From Nicotiana tabacum (taxonomy: Eukaryota; Streptophyta; Magnoliopsida; Solanales; Solanaceae), in assembly GCF_000715075.1 (NCBI RefSeq), contig NC_134096.1, positions 62,319,854-62,383,853 on the forward strand: DNA of 64,000 nucleotides, written 5' to 3'. Under the pieces are notes generated by a model, which did no database searches, was not told where the DNA came from, and saw only the letters and a list, made by a program, of their open reading frames with translations. Position 1 is the stretch's first letter, and every line of letters begins with the position of its first letter. Shown here piece after piece: positions 44,481 through 55,429 of the stretch. The translations under genes and the position numbers were made by a program.

Positions 44481-44554
44481 GAAATAGATACACCTGTAGA
44501 AGGTCCACCATTTTATATCAAAAGCTTAATGAGTATTTTATAGCAATAACAATA

Positions 44555-44985
44555 AAACCAGTATATTTCCACAGGTGGGGCCTAGGGAGGGTAGTGTGTA
44601 TACAGACCTTACCTCTAACTAGTAAAGGTAGAGAGGTTGTTTTTAGTAAACCCTCGGCTCAGAAGAACAAGAAGAAGAATGAGAAGAAAGAGAGGAAGAG
44701 AAGGAATGAGGAGAAAAAGCATGAGAAGGAAGGGAAAAAAATAAGTAGTACCAAATAGTAATAATAGGAAAATATGATAACTGAAACGAACTAAACAACA
44801 TGACGTAATATAAATCTAAGAATATAAAGGGACATGAGTGTTACTAGTGCTACATGTAAGAAAAGGAGAAACTATCAACTACTTACCAGCCTTCTACCAT
44901 AATTCTCGACATCCACACCTTCCTATTAAGGGTCATGTCCTCAGTAAGGTGGAGCAAAACCATTTCCTACCTAATCACCTATCCC
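44555..44985 (-). mobile_element. Second LINE 3' tail copy
   Basis: Carries the gtggggcctagggagggtag ... gaccttacct ... gtagagaggt ... ccctcggctcag block (44570-44665), a purine-rich stretch, and then actacttaccagccttctacc ... ggtcatgtcctcagtaaggtg, which matches the non-coding end of the LINE at 43330-43410. It has no coding sequence. Confidence 0.65.
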
Positions 44986-45009
44986 TATTATTTCTTTGGC
45001 ATACATAGA

Positions 45010-48000
45010 TGTCACGACCCAAACTGATGGGCCGCGACGGGCACCTTGTGCCTTACCTAACCGAGTACCAACGTAACATATTTTTCTTATTATACCGTCA
45101 TGGGTAAATGGGCCAAAAGGGTCGTCATGATATAATCAGAATAAAATATAATGGAATACTCGACATAGGACGACCTAACATGATATAGAAACTTATACAT
45201 GTGACATACGGGCCTATAAGGCCGACATGATCATTTGTATACACAAAACATAGGCCGACAAGGCCATACAAGTATCCATATACATGACATCTGTCTACAA
45301 GCCTCTACGAGTACATAAATGTCATAAAGTTCAAGATATGACCCCGCCATACTAATCAATACATGTCCAAATCATACTGACTAGATAGGCAACTCCGGAC
45401 CAAGTGGAGTGTACCATCACCTTCCGCTAAGCTGATAGCCTACTAGGAGGACTCTCAACCTATCTATTGGCCCATGTGGGCATGAAACACAACGTCCCCA
45501 GGTAAAAGGAATGTCAGTACAAATAAAGTACCGAATATGTAAGGCATAACAATAATATATAAAAGACATGAAAAAAACATGGAGTAAAGAACTCAACCTG
45601 TAATTCTGAATAGCTCTGTGAATCATGAAAAATTTATAATGTCATGCATGTGCATATAAATGACATACCATGCATAGGTATATGTGTACATAACATCATC
45701 AAAGCCTATGATGGTCTCTCATCATATCATCTCAGCCACTTTGGGCGAAATCATCAATGTATACCACATGATCAGGTGGTGGTGCATATATAATGCCGTA
45801 ACATTTTCCCATATCCTATATACATATAATATACGCGTATATAACGCCATCTGGTCATGGGTCAATGTACATATATAAATGAATGCAATGCAAAATGAAG
45901 TAAGTAAATAAGATCTCTCAATTAACGAGGAAGAGTGGTCATCACTTCACTCATAAATACACAAAAGTGACAAATTGTTTGGACCAAGTCAAATTAAGGT
46001 GGATTGGGGAGAGGCTTGACAAGTCAAACAAGGCCGGAGAAGGAACAGTCAAATGTCCAGCATGCGAAGCTTCTTTTTTGAAAATGGGGACAAGAATGAG
46101 TAACATTGTAAATTATTTGACATACAATGTTACTAGTAATTAGATGTACGGATTAACAATAACAACAAATTCAGTATAACCTATTTGTATAACCCAAAAT
46201 TTAGATCTATATTTTTATACAATTAGATTTATAGAAAAAAAAGTGTTAATCCAAATTAATATTAATATCCAACTAGCAAATCTAGTGTTTTTATGAAGAG
46301 TATTAGATGTGTGCTACTAGATAAAAATGTTTTAGAGCAATAAATGGAACAAGGTTCACCCAACAAGGGTAAGATTTTTCACTGAGCTTTCTGACAATGA
46401 TGAATGATAAGCAATTGAATATTCCGATTATTCTTGGATCGGGAGAGAAAGATAGAGGAAAAGAGTATAAAGGTAAACTTTGAATATATTCAATAAAGAG
46501 AGAATCTTCACAGAGAATGTTAATGTTGTTCTTTACAAATATGTTCGATCTCCTTCTAGAACTACATCTCTTCCTATTTATAAGGGTACATGGGTCACAA
46601 AACTCTAGATAGTATAATAGAAAGGAATATTCGTTAGAATATTCTCTAGGGAACCTAAATCTTTAAATTAGTCGTTACCGCATGCCGAGGTCGGATGCTC
46701 GTCCTCGTATTTTATTAGGCTACCTCGACATCGACGATAATTTGCCTTTTTCTTATGACCTCAACCTTTTGGGGTCAGATTAATACGTCACAATGTCGAC
46801 GCGTCACAGCCTCCAAAGGCTTTATCTTTATTGACCAGGTCAAATGCATGACATAAAGTTTTTCGCCTATACAATTAGTCCCTCCGCTTGTCGAGGTCAT
46901 CCTCGTGGATGGGCTCAATAAGCGGATAATAATGGTCGTGGTCATCATAAGAGGCGGATGATGTAGCGCTTTGAAAGTCACATATTTCGAACTCTTAATC
47001 TTCCCGGGTAACATACCTTCGGATAAACCTTATCAACTATGTGTTTTCTGAGACCCATGAATAGAAGATATATTAATAAAACACATGGGGAATCAACAAT
47101 ATAGGTACCCCTAGTACTTCTATGAATAAAGGCATTTATAAAAGTTGTGTGTTTGCCTGTTTTATTTGTATCATATGGATCATGCCAAAAGGAAAAAATT
47201 AGTAGCCTTAACATACCTTAACTCCATTGAGTCCTTAATACCTTCCAAGAAATTCTTCAAACAACTCAACTAAATCTACCATAGCATAAGAAGATTCAAA
47301 ATCAGTGTTGAGTAAAGGCTAAGTCCGCAACTTAAACTAGTAGCTCGTTTATGTAAATTTGGGCGACATCTCCCCTGTAACAAGAGCCTCCTCCAATGCC
47401 ATATACCAACAACAAGGAACATAGAAATCCAGCAATATATAATTATCAATAACAAGACACCATATAACAACAACAAGTCACAACTACTTCACGACGAGCT
47501 ACAAGCCCAATTGGAATCTGTATACCCCATAACACCCCTTATAAACTTCCTACTTTAACTTACTAGTATCATTAATATGATAATGAAGTCATTCATCGAT
47601 GATTCCAGCCTTATACCATATATTTATAATAAAGAAAATAATCCACAACTCCAATTATCCTCAATTAACAACTTTATTTGCTAGTTCATGCCTAGTCCAT
47701 CCATTTAACTTAATAAATGTCAAGATAACCTTAATCACATGCAAGAACACAATATACATACCTCCTACAGTAACTTCAAGTCGAAATACATGTTATATTT
47801 AGCTTACAACATCCCTCAATGCCAGTACAACACCATTGAAGTGACTTAAGCTAATATTCACTTCTAATCTCAAGTTTCGTATGCTTCTTTCACCAATTCA
47901 CTTGATAAACATATAGACATGCATAACAACAGAAACCATATCATAATCAAGTTATTTTTCCCATTTTCCAGCCATTTATAGTTCATGGAAATAACCTTTC

Positions 48001-49190
48001 CTAAACAGTCCATTAAAACCCATAACATCTCAAATTATTTCAAGTCTCCTCTTGTAGTATTTTGCTCAAATAATGCAACCAACACATAAATAACTTCAAG
48101 TGCATGTAGTAGGATTTTATACTCACCTTAAGTAGTAGAAAAAACATGAAATTTCATCCAAGCACAGCCCACAACTATCCTCAATAACACCACAACACTA
48201 TAGGTGTTGTATTCTCTTCTTGAATCAACTTTTGGTGTTCAAGCTCGTGTGTAAACACTTGTAGTTCGCCTAGAAAATCTAATATATATGAAGGAGGGAC
48301 TGATTATTACCTTAATAAAAAAGAACAACACGAAAACTAAGGTTACTTACCTTTGAAAAACCCTCCAAAACAGCCATAAGACAAAGAACTACGATCTAGC
48401 AAGCACCACGGAATTTCTAGCGTTGGATTCATATTTTCATCTTAGGTTCTCACCCTAGAATCATGGAGGAACCATTGGAGAGCATTTAGGAGGATTTAGG
48501 AACTATTTTGGACCATAAAAATGAGTTAAAATGACGGAGAATTGACTTAAATACAAGCTGAAATTTTCCCCCGACTTTGTGGGTCCCATGGGTGCTGCTT
48601 GCGCAGTCTCGCGAAAACGTGAATATCTCTTTACTCCGCTATCATATTGATGAACGATTATATGCGTTAGAAACTAGACTCAAAGACCTTCATTTATTTA
48701 TATAATATGTCCCAACAGACATCATGAAGCTTACCAAATATATTGCTCAAAAAACTTCATTACAAGAAAAATCCTTAGTCGATTTTTCCGCAACTTAAAT
48801 TCGATTTTTCCCAAATTTTATATTTCATATCCAAACATCATATATAGTTATATCATGACTTTAAACTCATTTAAATTATGATCAACATGTCTCATATTCA
48901 TCTTAACTTACTTAAAATTTCGGTAAACCTTCCTTATCCTTGTAGAATGATTTCGTCCTTTTTGAGCTTATATTAGATAATCTTATAATGACAGTGACGT
49001 CTGAAGTACATGGTGTAATAACATGTCACCTTAGAAATATTTGTCCCCAAATGATAACTCTTAAAGGCTTGCGAAAATGGGATGTAACATCATTAAATAA
49101 CTTTATATACTTTCAAAGAGGCTCTCATTTTCAAACTTACATCAATTGACTTACGACGTACTTTCACATATAAAAACATGAGGTGTAACA
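45010..49190 (-). repeat. 3' LTR of a large gag-pol-less retrotransposon (minus strand)
   Basis: On the minus strand the LTR starts TGTTACACCTCATG at 49190 and ends GGGTCGTGACA at 45010. It is interrupted at about 45918-47008 by foreign DNA, including a Tat-type LTR. The parts 45010-45917 and 47009-47690 align with 52939-53830 and 53860-54537, the partner LTR. Without the insertion it would be about 3.1 kb. Confidence 0.85.
46186..46873 (-). mobile_element. Tat-type LTR inserted in the 3' LTR
   Basis: On the minus strand a purine-rich segment (about 46874-46895, complement of attagtccctccgcttg) precedes an LTR start TGTATAGGCG at 46873. TATA (CTTATAAATAGG, minus) lies at about 46573-46586. 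The start resembles the Tat LTR at 4420. A little upstream internal sequence remains to about 46975, so this may be a truncated element rather than a clean solo LTR. The left end is uncertain. Confidence 0.55.
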
Positions 49191-49205
49191 TCATTTCCCC
49201 CTTTG
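49191..49205 (-). other. Polypurine tract of the gag-pol-less element
   Basis: Minus strand AAAGGGGGAAATGA directly before the LTR start TGTTACACC, preceded by TTCAAGGACAAATATTCC, which resembles the pre-tract sequence of the chromovirus-type element near 21345. Confidence 0.75.
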
Positions 49206-52200
49206 GAATATTTGTCCTTGAATATTGACTGATGTGCTTATCATTCTTATAACCTATGGCTCTTATGAATACTTTAATATTGTTCTTTGCCATCTAGGCA
49301 ACTGTTCTATGAATAAATCCAAAGGCCAAGGCATTCCCCCATTTGGGCCTCTTTCTCACGCCACGACTCGTGGTCAGAATTCTTCCAATCTCGTAACTAT
49401 TTCTACCTTCTATCATGCAGTTTGTACGACTTTGTCCTTGTATGTGCGCCTATGCGACTTTTCTCTCATTTTCCTCCAGCTTTTAGCCAATCTCTAGGCT
49501 TACTTTATGAACATATACAGGACTACGACAAGCTATCCCTCTGGGCTTCTATTGGTATACTAAAGTTCTTCGTTTGGTACTTTGTTGAATGTACCATTAT
49601 TGCTATATTTTGTTTCCTAGCCTTGTTTATCTGTCCTTATGGCTTTAGTGCATCTAGGTAGGTCATACCATACTATAACACTTACTTCGGTTTATTATTA
49701 CCGAGGTATGCTACCCAAATCTAGGTTACTCTCTTACTGCTTGTCCCATATGTATGAATCTAAGTCCTTTAATGCTTCCTTATTACTGTTTATCTAAAGA
49801 ATAGCATCATAACATCCTCTTATACTTTGGAATTTTTATCCATCGATTGTTGATTCACCTTAATGTTGATCTATATCTACCATTGATAACTTGAGACCTC
49901 TTACATAATACATAGTCCCTAGGGCTCACATCTCATCGGGGAACATCTGAAGTGATTTTTTCTGATCCACCTAGGGACAATACTATACTTCAATAACCGT
50001 ATTTCATAGCATCCCAACGTGATTCATCATATGGGTTCTAATCCCGTGCAACTCATGAAATCCTTTTTCTCAAAATTGTTACTTAATCAAAGGACTAAAC
50101 GACATCCTCTTATTTATCATCACTACACTCTTATTCTACTACCAGGGCAGCATTCCATCTCTTCTAACTACTACTAGTCTTAGACTCTTTTGCATTCATT
50201 AAGGCTATAATGAGCTTTCTATAACTTACAGAAACCATCAACCCTCTTGTTTTGTTGGGCTTAATCTCGAGGCCTTACCTGTTATCGCCACCTTCTCACT
50301 CATATTTTCATATCCTTACTCTTATCTACCTAAAACCTTGTCGCTTTATCATACTTTAGCTTACGACCTTCTACTCGCAATCTTCATTTAAATTGCTAGA
50401 ACCATAGATTTTCTTACGTGCCTTCTCAATTGCATTTAAACATAAGCAATTACTTTTCCTAGTCGTTCTATCACTTGTTGCATGAATACATGGCTTATCT
50501 TATTGCCTACGAATGTTGGAATTTCCTGTACCTCATATGATCTCAAATATCACATTTTAATTTTTTTCTTCTTCCCGTTCATTAGCCACGATAGGTACTA
50601 CTTTCTTATGGAGTACATACAATGTTGTAGTGAGACAGTTGGTACAAGACCATTTCTTCTTTATGTCATTATGCTTAAGTTGAAGCATTTTTCCTTATTT
50701 CCTCAGCTAGTCTTTCTTTGTAGTACTTAAGGGAGACCCTTTGACACCTGTAAAGCTACAAGCTTATTACATCGTATACCCGAAAGAATTTTTGGTGTTC
50801 TTACTCGCCTATAATTATCCTTAGTTACTTACCTCTGCGCCCTTGCTCTTGTAAGGTTGCTTCTGAACTGAAATTTTTGATTGTCTTCTCAATGACACCA
50901 TCTTTTATTTTCGTAACACTTATATGGTACCTTTAACAACCCTAGCTCCTATCTGCATATTTCTCAAGGATCACGATGGCATCACATTTGCGAGACTGAA
51001 TTCCCTATGTTGGGTTTCACTATGTTTATCTTGCACAATCTGTTGATTTGTCTGTATCTTCTTGTCTAGCCATAACTAGACTCTTCGTGAATCAACTACT
51101 AACTACTCGTTGGTCTATTCTCATATCTATATTCCTCGTAATCTCCCTTGGGATATGTCCCTTGTTTAAACTTACCTCTCGTATTGGCTCCTTATGTATC
51201 AAGTGTTTATTCGCACTTATTTATCAATAACATCGGGTGCGGAACCCTTACTGCTTCTCCTCGGCATCATGCTTGCATAATGTTCTGGAGTCATATCATA
51301 TCTGTAGGATCTGAATAAATGCAATCTCATTCTTTTCACCTTTTTACCGTATTTTTCCTTTACTATTCCATAGTTTCCTCTTCATCTTTGGCATTTTCCC
51401 CCACATATTCACTGATATCTTACTCGTCTTGCGGTAACCCTTCTATACCAGGGATAATTGAATTTCTTACGCATAAGGGTGACACTTAGTGTAACTGGAA
51501 TTAGTCCCTTAAGCTTAAGTCTACTCACCGTGCTTGCTTTTGGGAAGCGTATTCTTGAATGACTTTAAAGGTTATTCTTTTGTTGTCCATTCTATTATTA
51601 TCGGGATGCTATCTCTGAAATTCTCACGATGCCGACTATTATAAAATTCTTCGGTCCCTAATTCATGTTCAATTTATCTTGTTCACCAGCCCATATTGAT
51701 TTCTATTACTCCGAGGGTCTAACTTTTCCTTCTGGTTATCACGTTGGAGTCACCAACTCATTTCTCAAAATGGGGATATGACTTTATGGCTTATACTCTT
51801 TTATTGCCTCAAGGCCTGTCACCTATTGTCTTTTCCTTCACTTGACTATACACTATATCATCCTGTCATATTTTGATTTACCGTTATCACTCATTTATCA
51901 CATCTTACTCATGATACTTTATTTACTCTCTTCTTATTCTCTGGCTAATATTTTTGTCCATCACTTTATTATGAAAACTTCAACAAAATGTTCTTTCACT
52001 TTTAGCTCCCCTTCCTTCATCTCACTGACTCTTCGGGATGCCTAACATTCTCTTTTTTTTTTTACTAGGGGTTGGAGTCATACTAAGGTAAATATTTATC
52101 TCTTCTAGGATTCCACTGCCTATCTTCTGAAATTTTTGAACATTCTGGTATTCATATATGACTATACAATTCTAGAGTGCACCATCTGGATGTCTGGCAA

Positions 52201-52920
52201 GGAGAACTATTACCATATTTTGCACTATCCTTCAGAAATGTTAGCTAATGATAACAATCCATCCACCATTTTTGAGTTACTCTAACCCCAACATGATCCT
52301 TATATCCTATCCTTCTATTAAACTATATTTGTTGGCTCCCATAGGACATAATTGAGATGGGTGTGGTAAATTGTATATACCTCTGTTACTGTTAAAGGTA
52401 ACTCAAAATGCTTATATTTCTCTGTCTGAATTGCAAATACTAATAATCTTCATTAACTAGTTACTCGTGCCCTCATTCATCTTGCTTCTTTTACTTGCCG
52501 AAACTTGTACCTACCTTCTGATTCTCTTATTTCTTTTTACCATATGGGTGGATAGATATTCTTGACTTAGGGCTCCTTATCAAGAAGCATACACATCTTA
52601 GTATACACATGATCTGCTGAAGACCTCACATTTACTCATCATAAATATGATACAAAATCGAGTTCCTCTTACTCAACTCTTCCACAGCCGCATTCAATCT
52701 CTTACCAACTGTCTTTCTGGATGTAGGTATCGTTGTATTACGAATAAAATAATATTTAGGAGTTTGAATTCTTACAACTGGGCTCTACCACACTATCTAG
52801 AGTAAGAAGAAGGAGTGACAGTCTTAAATGCCCTGTAGCCTCCTTTTTATAAGTGCGGTGCACAACACACCCATAAATAAGACTCTAATAGACACGGCTT
52901 ATAGACTCCCTAGAAAAGAA
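49206..52920 (-). mobile_element. Non-coding interior of a large retrotransposon derivative (LARD-like)
   Basis: The 3.7 kb between polypurine tract and primer-binding site hold no recognisable gag, protease, RT, RNase H or integrase in any frame. The minus strand is purine-rich, like 29331-31738. The leader next to the primer-binding site shares blocks with that of the outer element at 24292-24420. The simplest reading is a non-autonomous element mobilised in trans by a chromovirus-type partner. The short plus-strand ORFs (for example 49225-49497, 50482-50730, 51842-52045) have no domain support. Confidence 0.75.
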
Positions 52921-52934
52921 CTGCTATGATACCA
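52921..52934 (-). other. Primer-binding site of the gag-pol-less element
   Basis: Minus strand TGGTATCATAGCAG begins four bases after the LTR end. It is of the initiator methionine tRNA type (TGGTATCAGAGC) with one substitution. Confidence 0.85.
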
Positions 52935-52938
52935 CTTT

Positions 52939-54538
52939 TGTCACGACCCAAACTAATGGGCCACGACGGGCACCTGGTTCCTTACCCAACCGAGCACCAA
53001 CATAACATATCTTCCTTATTATACCATCATAGGTAAATGGGCCAGAAGGGCCGTCATGATATAAACAGAGTAAAATATAATGGAATACTCGACATAGGAC
53101 GACCCAACATGATATAGAAACTTATACATGTGACATACGGGCCTATAAGGCCGATATGATCATTTGTATACTCAAAATATAGGCCGACAAGGCCATACCA
53201 GTATCCATATACATGACATTTGTTTACAAGCCTCTACGAGTACATAAATGTCATAAAGTTGGAGACATGGCCCCGGCATACCAATCATACATGTCCAAAT
53301 TAAACTGACCAGATAGGAATCTCCGGAGCAAGTGGAGTGCACCAACACCTTCTGCTGAGATGGTAGCCTACTAGGAGGACTCTCAACCTATCTATCAGGA
53401 CCTGCGGGCATGAAACGTAACGTCCCCAAGCAAAAGGGACGTCGGTACAAATAAAGTACCGAGTATGTAAGGCATGACAGTAGTATATAAAATACATAAA
53501 AGAAATATGGAGTAAAGAACTCAACCTGTAATTCTGAATAGCTCTGTGAATCATGAAATATTTACAATGGCATGCATGTGCATATAAATGTCATACCATG
53601 CATAGGTATATGCGTACATAACATCATCAAAGCCTATGGGGACTCGCGTCATATCATCTCAGCTACTGTGGGCAGAATCATCAATGTATACCAGTTGATC
53701 AGGTGGTGGTATATATATAATGTTGTAACCTTTTCCCATATACATTTAATATACGTGTATATAACGTCATCTGGTCATGGGTCAATGTACATATATAAAT
53801 GAATATAATACAAAATGAAGTAATTCAATAATATCTCTCAGAATGTCATAAGATCAATATACCTTCAGATAAACCTCATCAACTACGTATTTTTCGGAGA
53901 CCCAAGAACAGAAGATATAATAATAAGACACATGGGGAATCAACAATATAGGTACCCTTAGTGCTTCTATCAATAGAGACATTTATAAAAGTGGTATTTT
54001 TGCCTGTTTCGTTTGTATCGTATGAATCATGCCAAAAGGAAAGAATTAATAACCTTAACATATCTTAACTCCATTGAGTCCTTAATACCTTTCAAGTAAT
54101 ATTTCAAAAAAACTCAACTCAATCTACCATAGCATAAGGAGATTCAAAATCAGTGTTGAGTAAAGGCTAAGTCCGCAACTTAAACTAGTAGCTCGTTTAT
54201 GTAAATTTGGGCGGCATCTCCCCTGTAACAAGAGCCTCCTCCAATGCCATATACCAACAACAAGGAACATAGAAATCCAGCAATATATAATTATCAATAA
54301 CAAGATACCATATAACAACAACAAGTCACAACTACTTCACGACGAGCTACAGGCCCAATTGGAATCTGTATACCCCATAACACCCCTTATAAACTTCCTA
54401 CTTTAACTTACTAGTATCATTAACATGATAATGAAGTTATTCATCGATGATTCCAGCCTTATACCATATATGTATAATAAAGAAAATAATCCACAACTCC
54501 AATTATCCTCAATTAACAACTTTATTTGCTAGTTCATG
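52939..54538 (-). repeat. 5' LTR of the gag-pol-less element, truncated
   Basis: Aligns with 45010-47690 of the other LTR and ends abruptly at about 54538, where LINE sequence takes over. About half of the LTR, including its start and promoter, is therefore missing. It carries the same GGGTCGTGACA end at 52939. Confidence 0.88.
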
Positions 54539-54651
54539 TCTACGTTCATCTTTTGCACATGATAGGTTTTGACTGGCCAGTATTGAACCCCATACAACAT
54601 AGTAGGTTGGACCACCACTTTGGAAAATTTACCCTTAAGTCTTGGCGGTAT
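54539..54651 (-). pseudogene. Short LINE reverse transcriptase fragment
   Basis: The minus strand encodes [20 protein letters not shown] and WPVKTYHVQKM, matching the block at 43521-43772. It is a fragment of the same RTE-type family at the broken edge of the LTR. Confidence 0.75.
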
Positions 54652-54846
54652 TTAATGAGTATATTACCTTTCACTTATATACTACACATTTAAAAGTATG
54701 CACTACACATTGGGTAAGCTTGACGAGAGCCCAAATTCAGACATAGGTATGAAGTTAGGCTTTAGCGGAGAAAATTCAAGTACGGCTATTTGTGCAGTTG
54801 TCCTTAACTTCAGAACTCATATATGAATTGAAATGTGTTCAAATTC
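54652..54846. other. Short unassigned spacer
   Basis: Nothing recognisable between the LINE fragment and the next element. Confidence 0.5.
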
Positions 54847-54851
54847 AAACG

Positions 54852-55382
54852 TGTAATATGGCAAAAATTTTATGACATTTTTCATGACATAATACCCATT
54901 ATAACAAAATTTGTGGATCATGATATTTTCCATGACATAATATCCATTATCAGGCCAAGGATTTCTTGCTATAAATTGAGGAGCTTCTCCTCATTTGCAA
55001 ACACGCAAATTCAAGAGCTTTTCACTCTTGTCTTTCTTTCTCCTCCTTTATTTCATTATAGAGTATTTTGTAAGAGAGTGAGTGTTGGAAAATACTTGTG
55101 TGAACCCTTTCTTTGGAGTGATCTTGTAAGGTTATTCTCTCGGATATTTGGGATTAATTAGAGTATTTACTCTAATTTTGTACTCTCTTTTGTACTTTTG
55201 TTGGTATAGTAAAATTGCTCCTCTCTGCTTGTGGACGTAGGTCACCTTGACCGAATCACGTTAAATTTGTGTCTTCTTTATCTTCTTTAATTACCGTTAT
55301 TATCAACTTACATTGTCTTTGTTATTGTCATTATAACATTGTTTGGCTAAATTTCTCACTATCCGGTAACCCAATCCTAAAA
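54852..55382 (+). repeat. 5' LTR of the Tnt1/Tork-like element
   Basis: Starts TGTAATATGGC and ends CCTAAAA (3' LTR: CCTAACA). The U3 part has two copies of a 45-bp unit around catgacataatanccattat (about 54880-54955). TATA (TATAAATT; TATAAATA in the 3' LTR) lies at 54970-54977. Tandem U3 repeats are the usual place of activator sites in this group. Confidence 0.93.
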
Positions 55383-55384
55383 AA

Positions 55385-55400
55385 TTGGTATCAGAGCCAG
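55385..55400 (+). other. Primer-binding site of the Tnt1/Tork-like element
   Basis: TTGGTATCAGAGCCAG, a perfect match to the usual plant initiator methionine tRNA-type site, a few bases after the LTR. Confidence 0.93.
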
Positions 55401-55429
55401 ATTTAACCGGGTTAGTTTAAATAGCCAAA

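Noticed and set aside
44471..44758. Lys/Glu-rich ORF
   Set aside because: It is translated from the purine-rich stretch of a LINE tail.
47276..47476. Nearly identical ORFs here and at 54124-54324
   Set aside because: They are the same segment of two LTR copies; conservation reflects the LTR duplication or conversion, not a gene.
49206..52920. Interior of the minus-strand element as a decayed gag-pol
   Set aside because: No catalytic or zinc-binding motif of any retroelement domain was found in six frames by eye, unlike the equally old coding elements nearby where motifs are easy to see.
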